Below are positions 16,902 to 29,700 of a stretch of 64,000 bases of DNA, one piece after another. How positions within the stretch are numbered: the first letter of the stretch is position 1; each line of letters opens with the position of its first letter. This DNA comes from Tenrec ecaudatus (taxonomy: Eukaryota > Chordata > Mammalia > Afrosoricida > Tenrecidae): assembly GCF_050624435.1 (NCBI RefSeq), contig NC_134536.1, forward strand, positions 9,180,758 to 9,244,757, read 5' to 3'. The notes under the pieces are model-generated. The model searched no databases. It saw nothing but the letters and a program-made list of their open reading frames with translations, and was not told where the DNA came from. Position numbers and translations under genes: made by a program.

Positions 16902-18699
16902 CACGATGCACTAAAAGAGTGCCAAAGTGCACACAGATGCCACCCCCTGGGGGTGCTGAGCTGGGGGGGTGGGGAGGCTGCCCAAGCAGATACCTACACT
17001 TTAGCCTGGGCTATGGGCTATTGTACAAAAGCCTTGAATTGTCAGGAGGGCCACCGGGTCAATCTTTTTTCTGAAAAAGGGTGCTGGTAGGACAACTAAG
17101 TTTGGGCACCTGAAAATGGAAATAAAAAATAACATGATTGAAATGAGGCCCCTCTTTACCCTCAAGTGCCTTCTGTAATCATTTCTCGTTGCCAAAGTAC
17201 TTAGGAAAGCCAGTAAGTAGCCCACTCTCCTTTCACAGACGCCATGCACAGCCAGCCACTGAGGAAGTTCGTCGTCAGCTCCGAATTATGTTATAGGACA
17301 GAGGGCCGCTGTCCAAAGTTCGACGGCGTTTGGGCACACAGCCAAATAGTCGATACTGACAGAAAGCAGCAGGCGTCGGAAACCCAACCACATCCTCGAT
17401 CGAGTGTGAACCGGAAGTCTTCGTTGGTCTACATGGCGCCGTTTATGGGGAAAGTCGTCTTGGGAGGTGGAAATTTTGATGGCAAAAAACAGCCATCCTC
17501 ACTCCCTCGTTAAGAAAGGGACACAGACACGTGGTCCTGTGGGAACCTGAGTCAACAGCACAGTCCTCAACCACCCAGGCCCACGGCGTTTCAGGACAAG
17601 CACATGTAGTGGAGGTGGCGCTCCTGTTAATGGTACGATCCTGGGGCACATGACAAAGGGGGGCCGGTGGGCCGTCTCCTGAGAACACCGCCTAGGTCCC
17701 AGCATGGCTGGGTGGAATGCCGCGCTCAGCTGTGGGCGGTCGTTGGGGGGAGCAGAGGTGCTGTGTGCAGAGGGGAGCCAGCACGGCCATGCTGGACACC
17801 TGGGGTGGCCCTGTAGGTGTGTCCAGGGAAAAGCCAAGACGTCCCCATGGAGCCTGACCGAGGAGCGGGAGCCTCCGGGTGGCGCCCTGCCTGGTGCCAG
17901 ACACTCCGAGACACCCAAGACCCGTTTACCTGCCAGCCATGGGGAACCGGGAAGACCGGGAATACTTGCGGACAATCGACCTACACCCAGGGTTTCCCAG
18001 AAGCCATGAAGAGTCATTTACTCATCACGGTTCCCAACTATGAGGGCAAACATTTAAAAAGTTTGTGGGGGAATTCCATTACCTTTTAATTGCAGTTTTT
18101 CATGAAGCCTCCACAGAGGAAAAACTGAAAAATTGGGGCGATAAGGAACTGATATCCTACTGCTTGCTTTAAAAAAATTAAAATTCTGTTATTTTTACCA
18201 AGAGCTGCAGAAACGGCTATTGACTGGAAATGCAGCTGTGGGCTCTTCCGCAAGGCCGTCTGGGGACTTGCGGGTGTGCAGTGATGCGGGCTCGCCGACA
18301 GCACAGGGTAAAGGCGGTCGCCGCCTGCGCAACGCAGCCTGGCAGCTTCTGCTCCAGAGAGTGGGCAGAGCATGGCCGCTCAAGGGGCCAGAGCAGTCGG
18401 GTGTCCCGCTGAGGGAGGGAAGCCTTGAGTGTGGCCCTCACACTGCTTCCCAGTCACTCACCGGAGACTGCCCAGAACCCTTTCTGTTGACCCGGGGCAC
18501 GGCCCTCAGCCTCTCCCCTGAAGTCTAAGAAACGATGGGCTGTCGGGACTTTTATCAGTTATCTCCCTCCACGGGTCGCCAGCCCAGCAATCAATTTGGC
18601 CCCTGTTCAAATTTGCCCTCTGAGGTGGTTCTCCTGGTTGAAGCATGTAAACAAGTTGGGGAGCAGGCCGCATCTCCTTGGCCGGCTGCCCGGCCGGGC

Positions 18700-18778
18700 T
18701 TAGTCACTGTCCAACTCCTCCTTGTACTTGGCCCGAATGGCCTGGCCGTTCTGCAGGGGCATTTCTTCGTAGTCGCTC
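18700..18778 (-). CDS. TMEM181: TMEM181 exon 17 and stop
   Basis: It encodes SDYEEMPLQNGQAIRAKYK then EELDSD (residues 491-515), with TAA at 18702-18700. The acceptor is GGTGGCAG. Confidence 0.95.
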
Positions 18779-21700
18779 CTGCCACCAGAGAGATCGTGAC
18801 ACCACCCAGCTCAACAGCTCCAGAGTCTCTTCCCACCTCACCCCCCTCTCACTTTGTCTGCAGCCCACACCGCTTCCCCCAACACGGCCACGGCCAGTGT
18901 CCAGAAAGGTCCAGGAGGTCAGCAGAGAGGCGCCCAAGAAAGTGGACACAGCCCAGTAGGCAGCAGACCCGCCGGGCCAGACACACAGTGGGGGCCTCAC
19001 AGGTCATTTCAGGGCACCAGCCCCCACTCTACACCCCCGCAGAGCACACTGGACGCCCACCAGGGGACAGCAACTCACCCGTAGATGACATCATCGTCCG
19101 AGTCGTTCAGCATGGAGAAGGCGGGGTTGTCTTTCAATTGGGACTCTGGAAAGCAACAAAGGTTGGTGTGTCAGCCCGAGGAGGCGGGAGGGGGCGGGGG
19201 AGGCAGAGGCTGAGGGCCATCCCAACTCCCGCTCAGGCTGAACACGTTGCTCCCCACTGAGCCCGGCTCCTGTCCACGCCCGGGTGGACATGTACACATG
19301 CCCAGCCCACGGCGGGACACACAATTGGGGCACCCTGGAGCTAGAGTCAGGCCTCAAGGTCCTGCCCTGTCTGCCAGCTCCACTCCCTGCCAGGCGGCAG
19401 CCCTCAGAAAGGTGCTCTACATTTGGTCAGTGGTCAACAGGGGTGGCATGGGCCAATGCAGGCTCTCGAACTGTCCCTCAGGCAAACTGCAGCTGGGAGC
19501 CGCACCTTGTCAAGTCTGACTCATGTCATCCCAGCAGGGCATGGCCATGAAACATCCCTGCCTCCGAGCCAGGGTGGCCGGGCCGGTGGGTGTGGCCTCC
19601 GTTTGAAAGGTCACAGCATGGTCCTCACTGTGGTCTATGGCACAAGTGGCCACGTGACGACATACCCACAATAGCATTCATTTGTTATCGGCACAGACAA
19701 CACAGGTCAGACACGCATGCCCCACGGCGCCTGCATGCGGAGCCCAAGGCTTACCATAGAGAGCATTCTTGGACGGGGAATACACGAAGGCCAGGGTGTA
19801 GAGATAGAAGTTCAACAAGCCGTAGAAGGACAGGAACTCGGCTGGTGGCCTCGGTCAAGGGAAATCTGCTGTCCCGGAGCAGTACATGGTGGGCACCTCT
19901 GGGTCTTGGCACCCCCGAACCACCGGGGACGCTGTTCTAGCGCAAACACAGGTCAGGACAGGGGGGCTCCAGAGCCAAGCATGAGAATGTACACGCCCAG
20001 CCCACAGGCTGAGGTCTGCAATCCCACCCACAGCCCAAGCACACTGAGGGGAACATGACCTCTGTTCCCCTGTGGAGACAGACCTGCTGGAGCGTACCCC
20101 ATGTGCCCCGTGGCAGCTTCATGCTTCCCGAGGCAGCCAAGCAGGCAGCATGGGCATCTGAAATATCCTCGGCCAGCTGTCCTGAGTATTTCCAGAAAGC
20201 AGACCCCCCTGGGAAGCGGATGAAAGCTTGGCATGGAATTCATGAGCACAGACATGTGAAGGAAGATGTATCAGTTCTATGGAATTAAGGGGTTGGAGCC
20301 CATCTCTGAATGTCCCTGGAGGACATCAGTGAAGGAGTGTGAAGGGCACACGAGCCCCACTTCCATAGGAAACAGGTTGGGGACCCTAAGGGGGCAGCGG
20401 CTGAGAGCCAGGGCCTTAGGCAGCAAATAGGAAGGAGACCCCACCAGTGTCTCGTGAGGGCCCTGGGTACTCGGGCTCTGTGGTACAGTTACCACCAGCA
20501 CCACCCTGGTGGACACAAAATGACACTGAGGACAGTAAGAGAGAAGCCGTGTCAGATTGCAGGGAGAAAGAAGGTGGCTCGGGGCCAACCACACAAATGG
20601 ATTCCCTGGTTGGACGTCCTGATCTGTCCAGGTCCCAGCCCACTACATGGCAAAGAACATGGGCCCTCTGGCCCCGAGAACCTAGCTGGGAGCTGGAGTC
20701 CCTCAAGTCTAAGCTCTCCACCCCGGAAGAGAACAGCGCCTTCCAAGCCCCACCCCCAGCCACTCTCCAACCCCCGGCTGTGTGGGCCTGGGCGGGCGCA
20801 CGCCCAGGCACGGCACCCCCTGCGGAGGAGGGTCTCCCTGGTCTCCCGAGGGCAGGCGATTTGGGCTGGCCCGCCTCTCCTTAGCCCCTGGACTCCAGCC
20901 TCTCCCTGCCACGCGAGGACACGGCCTGGCAACCTGAGCCTCGCTCCCGATGGAAAGGATATAATTCTGGTAATGAGTTGACAGTTCAGCTACGAAATTG
21001 TCTTGTAGCACTTGGGCGCCGAACCTTAAGTAAAGGATGACGATGCTGCAAAAAAGGGGAGAAGAGACAACGTGGGAAACCCGTCAAAGGGGTAGCATTT
21101 GCTTCAAACAGCACGGTATTTACCCCGTGAGCAGATCTACTGCCTCTTTACACACACACACACGCACGCGCACGCACACACACACACACACCCCTATAGA
21201 ATGGCACCGTTTGTGCTGACAGATGGACAGATGGATGTGCCGGGCTGGGTCACACCCTCACCCATGTCGCCTCCCTCCTACATGAGCAGCTCCCCGAGCA
21301 GTGTGCCCACCACATGCTGGGCACAGGCAGCCGGGCAGAGGAAGGGCACAGCTGGGTGCCCATGTGTTGAGTATCAGAGGATTCTGGTGGTAGGTCCCCA
21401 CTCTCCCCTCACCCCCTCAGAAGCCTCCCACAACTGAAAAGCACCCCAGCTTTCACCCCACCCCACCCCCCAGGGCCCTTCGCCCCCCCAGAGCCAGCGG
21501 GTCTACATGCAGCAGAAATATCAAGCACTCTGCCGCCCAGCTGAAAGCCCCCCAACACCCATCTTGAGATGAGGGCCACCCTGCGCCTCTCACTTGCACG
21601 CTGGAGGTGGCTGGTCCACACAAAGCAGGAGTGAGGCCCCACAGGCTCTTCCGGGGCTCCTCTCTCGTCACCCCTCCAGATTACTCTGACCAGACCAAAA

Positions 21701-21974
21701 GGCCCCCTCACCATTGTGCACGGCCGCCCCTCCCTGCTGGCACCCTCAAACACCAGTGAGGCCGCAGGAGGAATGCCTTCTGCACCAGTGGTGGCACCCC
21801 AAATCCTGGTGACCAAACCAGAGAGCTCTCCTGACTGCTCTGCGGAGGCCCCCCAAAGCATAAGTGCTATGACGGGCTGGCCAGAGACCCCCGCTGCCTG
21901 AACAGCAGTCCCAGCCCGTGGACTATAGCAGGAGCGGGAGGGCGTGAGCGAGGACCGTGAGAAATTAGAGACTG

Positions 21975-22019
<45 letters not shown>

Positions 22020-24493
22020 CCGTGAGAAGTCAGACCAAAGACGGCATGTTGCGTGTGTGTGAGCATTTGCACAGCCAGTGTCTGTGATCAATTACACAGA
22101 AAGCAGCACGTGTATGAAAGTTACAGAGTGTGCGATGCTGTGACAAATACACAGAGAGAGCATGTGTCTGTGTATGATGGCCTGTGACAAGTTTCATAGA
22201 AGAAAGCATGCATGTGAGGCTGTGAGAAGTGACAGAGACATGACATGTGTGAGAGTGGGGCTGTGAGAAGTTGCACAGAGATAACATGCAGTGTATTACA
22301 GACAGGGTGCGTGTGGACCTGCACAGGCAGTGCATGTGTCAAGTGCTGAGCAGAGAGGAAATCAGGAGCACCACGCCTGCCTGAATGACCCCTCCCCTGT
22401 GAACTTGGACTCTGATGTGATAAACAGCACTCAGGTGTGGCTGAAAGTCCACGCTGAGCTGGCATCCAGCACGGAGTGCCGTGGACAGGTGGTGGCGATG
22501 TGGGTGCTGGGAGGAGTCTCACCCTCATGGACTGGGTACCAAAGGCCCCTGGGAGTGGAAAGGAGCACCCACTTTCCATTCAAGTACCAAGTGAGATGCA
22601 GATCGCCAGGCTGAGGGCGAACTCTGGGCTCTGATGCTGGAGAAAGCAGCGGACCCGAAATGCTCACAGAAACAACTGACCTCCTGGGTCACCCTCAGCC
22701 ATGTGCACCCAGCCTCCTGCCCACCTGGCAGAGTTCTCGGAACAAGGCCTTCCTCGCCGGCTGTCACACACCTCCTCACAGGCCCCTCTCCCCACGGGAC
22801 CCAGTGTGGGAATGGCTGGGCAGAGTGCAAACAAAAGCACTGTGGGCCAGAGGTACAGTTGGGCCCCCAGAGCACCAGAGAGGTCCTAAGGGGTCAACCA
22901 ACTCCTCAAGTCTGAACTGTAGCATCCCACCGCCCTGATACATGCTGAAGGAACCCTGGTGGCACAGTGGGTTGAGCGTCTGGACTGCTAACCTCAGGGT
23001 CAGTGGTTCAGTCCCACCCGTTGTCCCAGAGAGAAAGCGTGGCAATGATCCCCCTAGAGACGGACAGCCTGGGGGACACAGAGCAGTTGTACTGCCTGTA
23101 CACTAAAGCCAAAAGCATGCTCACTGCCATCGAGTCATGGCGACCCCAGGGACACTATGGGTGACTGTTAACGGTAGGAGAAAGCCCTGTGTTCCTCCCT
23201 CGGAGAGGACCACAGCCCATCAAGCAGCGACCGAGCTCCTGCCGGGTCACCATGAGTCAGAGTCCATCGACAGCCTGGGCTGAGCTGGGCCCGGCGGCGA
23301 GGGGACCGGAGAGCAGGCAGCCCTCACTTTGCTTAGTGGCAGGAAGAACCAGCATTCTCTCTCCGGCCCGATGCACCCGCACCACCCCTCCCTCACCCTT
23401 GTCTCAGGGCAAGTGGTCCTAAGACCTCGGGAATCCAGGGGCAGCTGCGGAAGAATCCGGAGGTCTCCACGTATCAGGAAGACCACGGCAGTCGAATCAA
23501 AATTCCAGCTCTCCTTTCCAGAAGCGGTGTCTTACCTAATGACGAGCACGACGAAGGTCAGCGCGGTCAGAAACTTCAGCCTGAGGTCTGAGGAGAGAGA
23601 AGTGCACCCGCTCAGCTCGGGCACTGGGGCATAACAGCAACGTGAACAGCAGAAAGACCCTCTTCCCCGCAGCGCAAAAGCCTCCCCCGGGGCCCCAGCA
23701 ATGCTGCCTCTCCCCCCCGGGGCCAGGGCTTGGGGTGCTGGCTGTGAGCAGTGGGCGAAGTACTCCAAAGCCTCTCACTCTGAGACCAAGGAAACAGGTC
23801 TTCCTCTCTGCACCCAGGGCCCCAGCTGCCCTCGGCCCAGCAAGGCCCTCGGAGAGTGAGACGCGCCTGTGGGGGAAGGGACAAACCTCTGATGCCCCAT
23901 TCTCACACCCCCCCCCACATGAGGTCAGCGCTAACTGCTTGGGGCGGGTAGGGGAGCACGGGCTCCCCAAATGAGAAGCAACCACGACGTGCTTCGATGC
24001 ATGAACTGAAACATATGATGCCAACTCAGGGCATTCTGGAAAGGGGCCACCAGAGGCTTCGGGGCCTGTGCAGACAGGTGACGGCCAAACCGTAAGCAGG
24101 ACAGGGAAACGACTATGCATGCTGCTGTCATGTGACGTCACATGGTGGTCATGTGACGTCACGCATCGCCCTGATGCTAAGGGGGCACAGGAACTGCCCT
24201 CCTTTACCTGCTGAGAAACGAGGTTGGTGAATACGTGTGCAAAGTGTGCTTACCGACGTAGGGCATGTGGCGGAGCTCGGAGCACGCCCGCACGATCAAG
24301 AAGAGCAGGTAGAGCACGTACGTCGCAGCCACCACCATGAAGAAAACCTTCATTCCCTGCAAGGGACAAGGCGGCTGTTGTGCCCAACGGGGGAGCCCAA
24401 TGGGGCCTGGCGGGGGTCGGGGGGCATGGGTCTCAGCACCACCACCCGCCCTCATGACGGGCTCAGGCCCACGAGGGCACCTGCAGGCCAGGA

Positions 24494-24538
<45 letters not shown>

Positions 24539-26633
24539 CTGGGTTGCCTGCTCTCCCAGACACCAAGTCCCCTGCAGCCCCCTGTCCTCATGCAGCCAAG
24601 GCTGCACCAGACAGCCCAGGACAGGGTCAGCTGACTTTCGAGACAGAAGAGCCACCCCGACCTTCACACCCATCTAAAATCTACTCGAAACTGCAGAGAC
24701 ACATCTGTACAAACGAGTCTGGAATACTATCCTTAACAATGGCTGTTTCACCTCAAACGGCCACGCTCATGCTCAAAGGGTGCGGACAATTCCAGGATGG
24801 CAACCACAGAGCACTGGCCCAGATCGGGCCCCTCCCAACACGGCCCTCACCCTTCAAGCATGGGGCCCCTCCGAGCACAGCCCCCACTCACCCCCACGTC
24901 TCCCCAGCCTGTGGCCCCACCCGGTGGCACTGTAGCCCAACAGGCAGGCCTGAAACTGGGTGTTCCAAACTTTCCACCGTGAGCTTCCTTCCTAAGCGCC
25001 AGGCCGCGACAAAGTGAGTGGCACGCAGACAGGAGTGACCCCCACCAAACAGCTGGGCAGAAAAGCCCAGGCCTCACCGACCCCGCGCACCTGAAAATTC
25101 CCCGTGTCAACTCGGTACTGGTACATCGGGTCATGCAGCTCGTTCACTCTGAAGACAAGTGTAGGGAAAACCAGAGATTAGTCGGTGGCTTCACTTTCAC
25201 GTATTTTATGCTTTCCCACCTGGCGTTTCTTTTCTCTGCAGCACACAGTAGGTACTCGTCCGTGGGAAAGAGCACTGCCAAGGACTTCTCTGTTTACCAC
25301 CATTCCTGAGCTCACGCTTAGAGCCCACAGGGCCCAGAGCCAGGCCTCTGCCACCGTCCTCGGAGAAACGCCCTGCGCCGCTTCTCTGACCGGGAGCACC
25401 GGTGGCAGTGAGTGAAGCACTGGGTGGCTAACTCCAAGGTCAGCAGTTTGAAGTCACCGCTGCCTTGTGGGAGAGGCTGTGGTGGCGTCTGCTTCCACAG
25501 AGAAGCCATTATTACAAGCCCTAGGGAGCAGAGGACTGCGGGCTCGGTGGGGATCAGGGCCCCTGGCAAGTCCAAGGGTTGTTAGCCAGCACCTGTGCCC
25601 AGCCCCCTGGGCACCAGGCAGTGGATGTCTCCCAGCAAGATGCTGTGAATCAGCAGCTGTCACTTCCAGAGGCAAACAAGGGTGGGTGACAGGTGGGCGA
25701 GACGGGGACCTGGAGGCGAGGGGGTCAGGCCTACTGGCACACAGACCTCGGTGCTGTCCCGAGTGGGACACTGAAGGGAGACTCAGGTGACACTTGGCTA
25801 TGACTGTGATGCCCTCACAGGTCAGGGGACTCACAAGCGGGGTAGCCCGCCGGGCTCTGAGGATGGCCCTGAATGGACGTGGGGAGCTGTTTCCATGGCA
25901 AGGTCGTTGAGGGTGAGGGAGAGCAGGCTCCTTGTACACTAGTGCACGGCTGTCCATCTCCACAGGAATGACCTCCTCCGGCCTGTCCCACACTGGCTGC
26001 GGGGACCTGGCAGGCACCCCTTCGTGGGGATTCTGCCACAGCCTCACGACAGAGAGCACACACCAAAGCGACTCACGTCTGCCAGACTCCCAGCGTCACA
26101 GAAGCCAACCACAGCAGCCCGACGAGAAAGAACTTGGGCAAATAGAAAGTCAGACACTTCCGTTCTCCCTAGAAAGCAAACCAGAAACAAGGGCCGGAGA
26201 GAAGGAGGCAGTAACTCGAGCCCCCACTGGCCCAAGCCTCCCCGACTCGGGGCAGCACGCTGGGCGCTGGCGCACCTGCACCCGGATGCCGTGGTAGACG
26301 CAGAGCCAGAAGAGCAGCAGCGCGCACAGGAACAGCGACTGGAAGAGGTCGTCCAGCATGCCCGGGAGCCAGCTGTTCACCAGGAAGGACAGCGGGAAGA
26401 AGGGATCTGGAAGGAGCGGGCAGAGCTGAGCAACCAGCTCACAGCTGGCCCAGCAGGCGCCTTCTCCCCGGGGGTTCCCCCAGCCTCCAGCCAAGGGAGC
26501 CCTCCCTCCACGTACCCTAGTGAGGACAGCCCCATGCCTCTGGGTGACCAACACAGCCAACACTACCCCAGCCAAGGTGACCCCTCCCTCCCAATGCTCC
26601 TCCTCCTGACAGGGTACCCTCTCTTCCCTCCCA

Positions 26634-26730
<97 letters not shown>

Positions 26731-29700
26731 TCTGAGCTGTGCATCCCGTTCCTGGACTGGATCCAGGGAAGTGGGGGAACCCCAAGTGACTGTGTTCCTT
26801 AGACGGGTTAGACGCCCAGGCTAACAAATAGCACCAGAGGGGTTACAAAAGGTCTCAGAGAGGGCCATTACAGAGGGGCTCACAGAGGGCCATCAGCACC
26901 CAGTGCCACTCTTCCTTGCAAGCACAGCTGGGCTAGAAAACTCTGGGCACAGGTGACACGAACAGACTGCAGGAGGGCCACTGGCTGTCAGTCAGGCTGC
27001 TGGGCCTATGGCCCAGCCAAGCTCGACCACCAGAGCAAGTCCAGGTTTGGGCGAGGTCCCAGGTCCTACCACTTGCCTCCTTTGCTAGGCTACAGACTCC
27101 CAGACAGGCCGTTCTGAGCCCAAGGGGCACCTACCGTTGTAGAGCAGCAGCAGAGGCAGGAGGATAGACATCCACTTCTGCTCCATCCCCCAGTCCCTCA
27201 TGGAGAACTTCCGCAGGGAGTGAGCGAACAGGCACTGCAGAGACCGCCAGGCCATTACTGCACGGCAGGGCCACTGGCGCCCAGGACTGCTGTCCACCTG
27301 CCCCCCACCCCCCAACCCCTGCGCCCTAATCAGCAGCCTACATGTCAGCAGGGCCTGTGGTGTGCAGCCCTGGTCCCTGGGGTCATCAGTGACCACAAGT
27401 CAGATGGCAGAATATGCAGAGGATCCAGTGTCCCCAACACAGTACTGGGGAAGCAGAGCTCCCCCAAACCCACCGTCTCTGACCCACAGCCACCCTCCAG
27501 GACAAAGGCAAACTGCTCCTCACTTCCTGCTCCTCGCTCCTGCTTCCAGAGCTGTCCGTGTGAAGGGAGCAGGCTGCCTCACCGTCCTCCCTCAGCCGGG
27601 CTGTGGATTTGAGCTACTGACTTTGTCAGGAACCCCATGCACCACCCCTCTAGAGCAAGAACAGACCAGGAGCATGCCCACTGCCTCTGTCAGGCTGGCT
27701 CCCTGTCGTGAAGTCTACATGTGTGGGCTGAGGGGCAGCCGGGTCACAGAGGCCAAGTGCAGCCAGCAGCTCGTGCCTGGGCCAGGTGCATGTATCTGCA
27801 GGACATGTCCCTGCAGGAGGGACACTGGGCCCAGGGGGAGGGTTGTCTTTACTCCTCTCAAACGAGGCCCGGTCCCCGAGCCCCAGGCCTGCGTTCTTTC
27901 CTGAAATGCACCAAGACTTCTCTAACCCTCTGGGATTATCAGGCCTGGTGAGTGACTTTCTTGGTCCCGGTTACCTGCCAAGGCTTAGGTCCACCTCTCT
28001 GGCTTAAGGACATTTTCAGTAGGGGCTTTGGCCCCAGAATCCCAGACAAGAGATCCTTTGAGAACAAGCCAGGGCTTCTGAGTGACCGGTCAGCTCTCAC
28101 TTTCATTCCAAGTTCATCAGGCAGACCTGGGCAGGTCAGAGGGCCCTAGACTGGCTGCTCCCCGTGGTCCCACACGAATACCTGAGTCCGGCCCTCCCAC
28201 CCACACAACCCCACAGAGCATCTACCTGCAACCCCGCCCATAGCCCCTCCACTGTGCACCTGTGTCTTCTTGGGTGGGGCCCACTCAGGACCAGGAGTTC
28301 AGGAGGCGGGAGGGTCCCACTGCAATCTCCTGAGTGGCAAGCCAAGCCGAAGGCAGGGCAGCACCCACCCCAGGGCCCGAGGCGCAGCGCCCACCTCTTG
28401 TTCCAGCTGACGCACGTCCACCCTCACTGATCGGGTCTCGGGGTGGGAGTATCTTGTATTTTATGGGGGAGCATCCCCCCTACCCCTGAGGGTTACAGTG
28501 AGCCCAGGGAGCCAAATCACAGATGCCAGATGGGTCTAAATGCTGCACTTTCAGAAAAAGAGCAAAGCCCAAAGGTCTCCAATGGTTTCCCAAACAAAGC
28601 CGGAAACATGCTGAATTTCCGGCCAAGGATGCAGCCTCCGTCCCCATCCCCCCACTGCCCCTATCCCCCCCGCCCCCCGCAGGTCTGGTTACACCCTCCT
28701 TGTCACATGGGGTACTTACGGTGACTATGAAGGTTAGCACCACGAAGACAAACCGGAACCAAATCTCCAACTTGGAAAAGGCAGGGTCGTAAGTCTTCCA
28801 CTGAAATGGGGCAAGTGGGGGCGGGGGGCGTGTTAAACACATCTGTGCCTCCACGGAAAGCCACCCAGGGTGGGGCCGGCCTCTGGGGAACTGCAAGGCT
28901 CCTTCCTAACACTTGCCGACCCATTGCAAATGCACTTGACCTTTCATTAAAGACCCCTGTCACTCCCTCTACAGAAGAGTCGCAGGGAGGAAACGGGCCA
29001 GTCAGATGGGCAGTACGGCACCGATGAAACATGAGACTTTCCTCTAGCTCTTTAATGCTTCCTCCCCCGACTATCGTAACCCTAATTCTACCTTACAAAT
29101 CAGGCTACACCAGAGCATGTCCACGGGGACTGATAAGGGCTCTCAACATACCCGGGATCCAGCATAGATAAACCCCTCAGGACCAATATTGAGAGTAGCC
29201 ATACCAGGAGGGGAAGGGGAATGTGGAGGGAGAAAGGGGGAACCGATCACAACGATCAACCTCTAACCCTCTCCCAGGGGGATGGACAACAGAAAAGTGG
29301 GTAAAGAGACATTGGTCAGTGCAAGACATGAAAAAATAATAAAAATGTATAAATTATCAAGGGTTCATGAGGGAGGGGGCAGAGGAGGGGGGGGATGAGG
29401 AGCTGATACCAAGGGCTCAAGTAGGAAAAAAAGTTTTGAAAACAATGATGGTAACAAATGTACAAATGTGCTTGACACAATGGATGGATGGATGGATTGT
29501 GATAAGAGTTGTACGAGCCCCCAATAAAATGATTTTTAAAAGAGAGAGAGAGAACACTGTCACACAAAGAGCCTTCACTTGAAATTGCTGATCATAGCTG
29601 CCTGGTGTGCGGGGCTGGTGACCGCGAGGGACACCTGTAGAAAACCGACTCTACGAGCAAAAGCCCTGGCTGCCAGTTAAAGAAGCCTCCCAAGAATGAC

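Larger units (their letters stand above)
15885..18699 (-). other. TMEM181: TMEM181 3' UTR
   Basis: About 2.8 kb lie between the TMEM181 stop (18700-18702) and a minus-strand AATAAA at 15904-15909. The stretch is free of clear SINE or RTE copies and has an AT-rich part (16740-17090), as expected of a conserved UTR. It carries a perfect Pumilio element, UGUACAUA, at 16894-16901 on the transcript strand. Confidence 0.65.
21046..23535 (-). other. TMEM181: TMEM181 intron 13
   Basis: It contains a CA/CG microsatellite (21150-21191), a GA microsatellite (21979-22018), a degenerate tandem repeat (22019-22315) and two SINEs facing each other (22948-23085 and 23110-23275). The remainder is unassigned. 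Confidence 0.75.

Noticed and set aside
20920-20962. GT-AG splicing of TMEM181 exon 14 with a GT about 30 bp downstream
   Set aside because: It would add Y-I-L-S-I-G residues foreign to the family; the AT-AC reading restores N-S-A-E-F exactly.
24337-25017. Plus-strand open frame with a T-H repeat
   Set aside because: Product of the (CA)n tract in a TMEM181 intron; no motif and antisense to exon 12.
26150-26827. Minus-strand open frame of 225 codons
   Set aside because: It reads CA/TC microsatellites as C-V and E-R repeats and includes exon 9 of TMEM181 with its intron flanks; not a separate gene.
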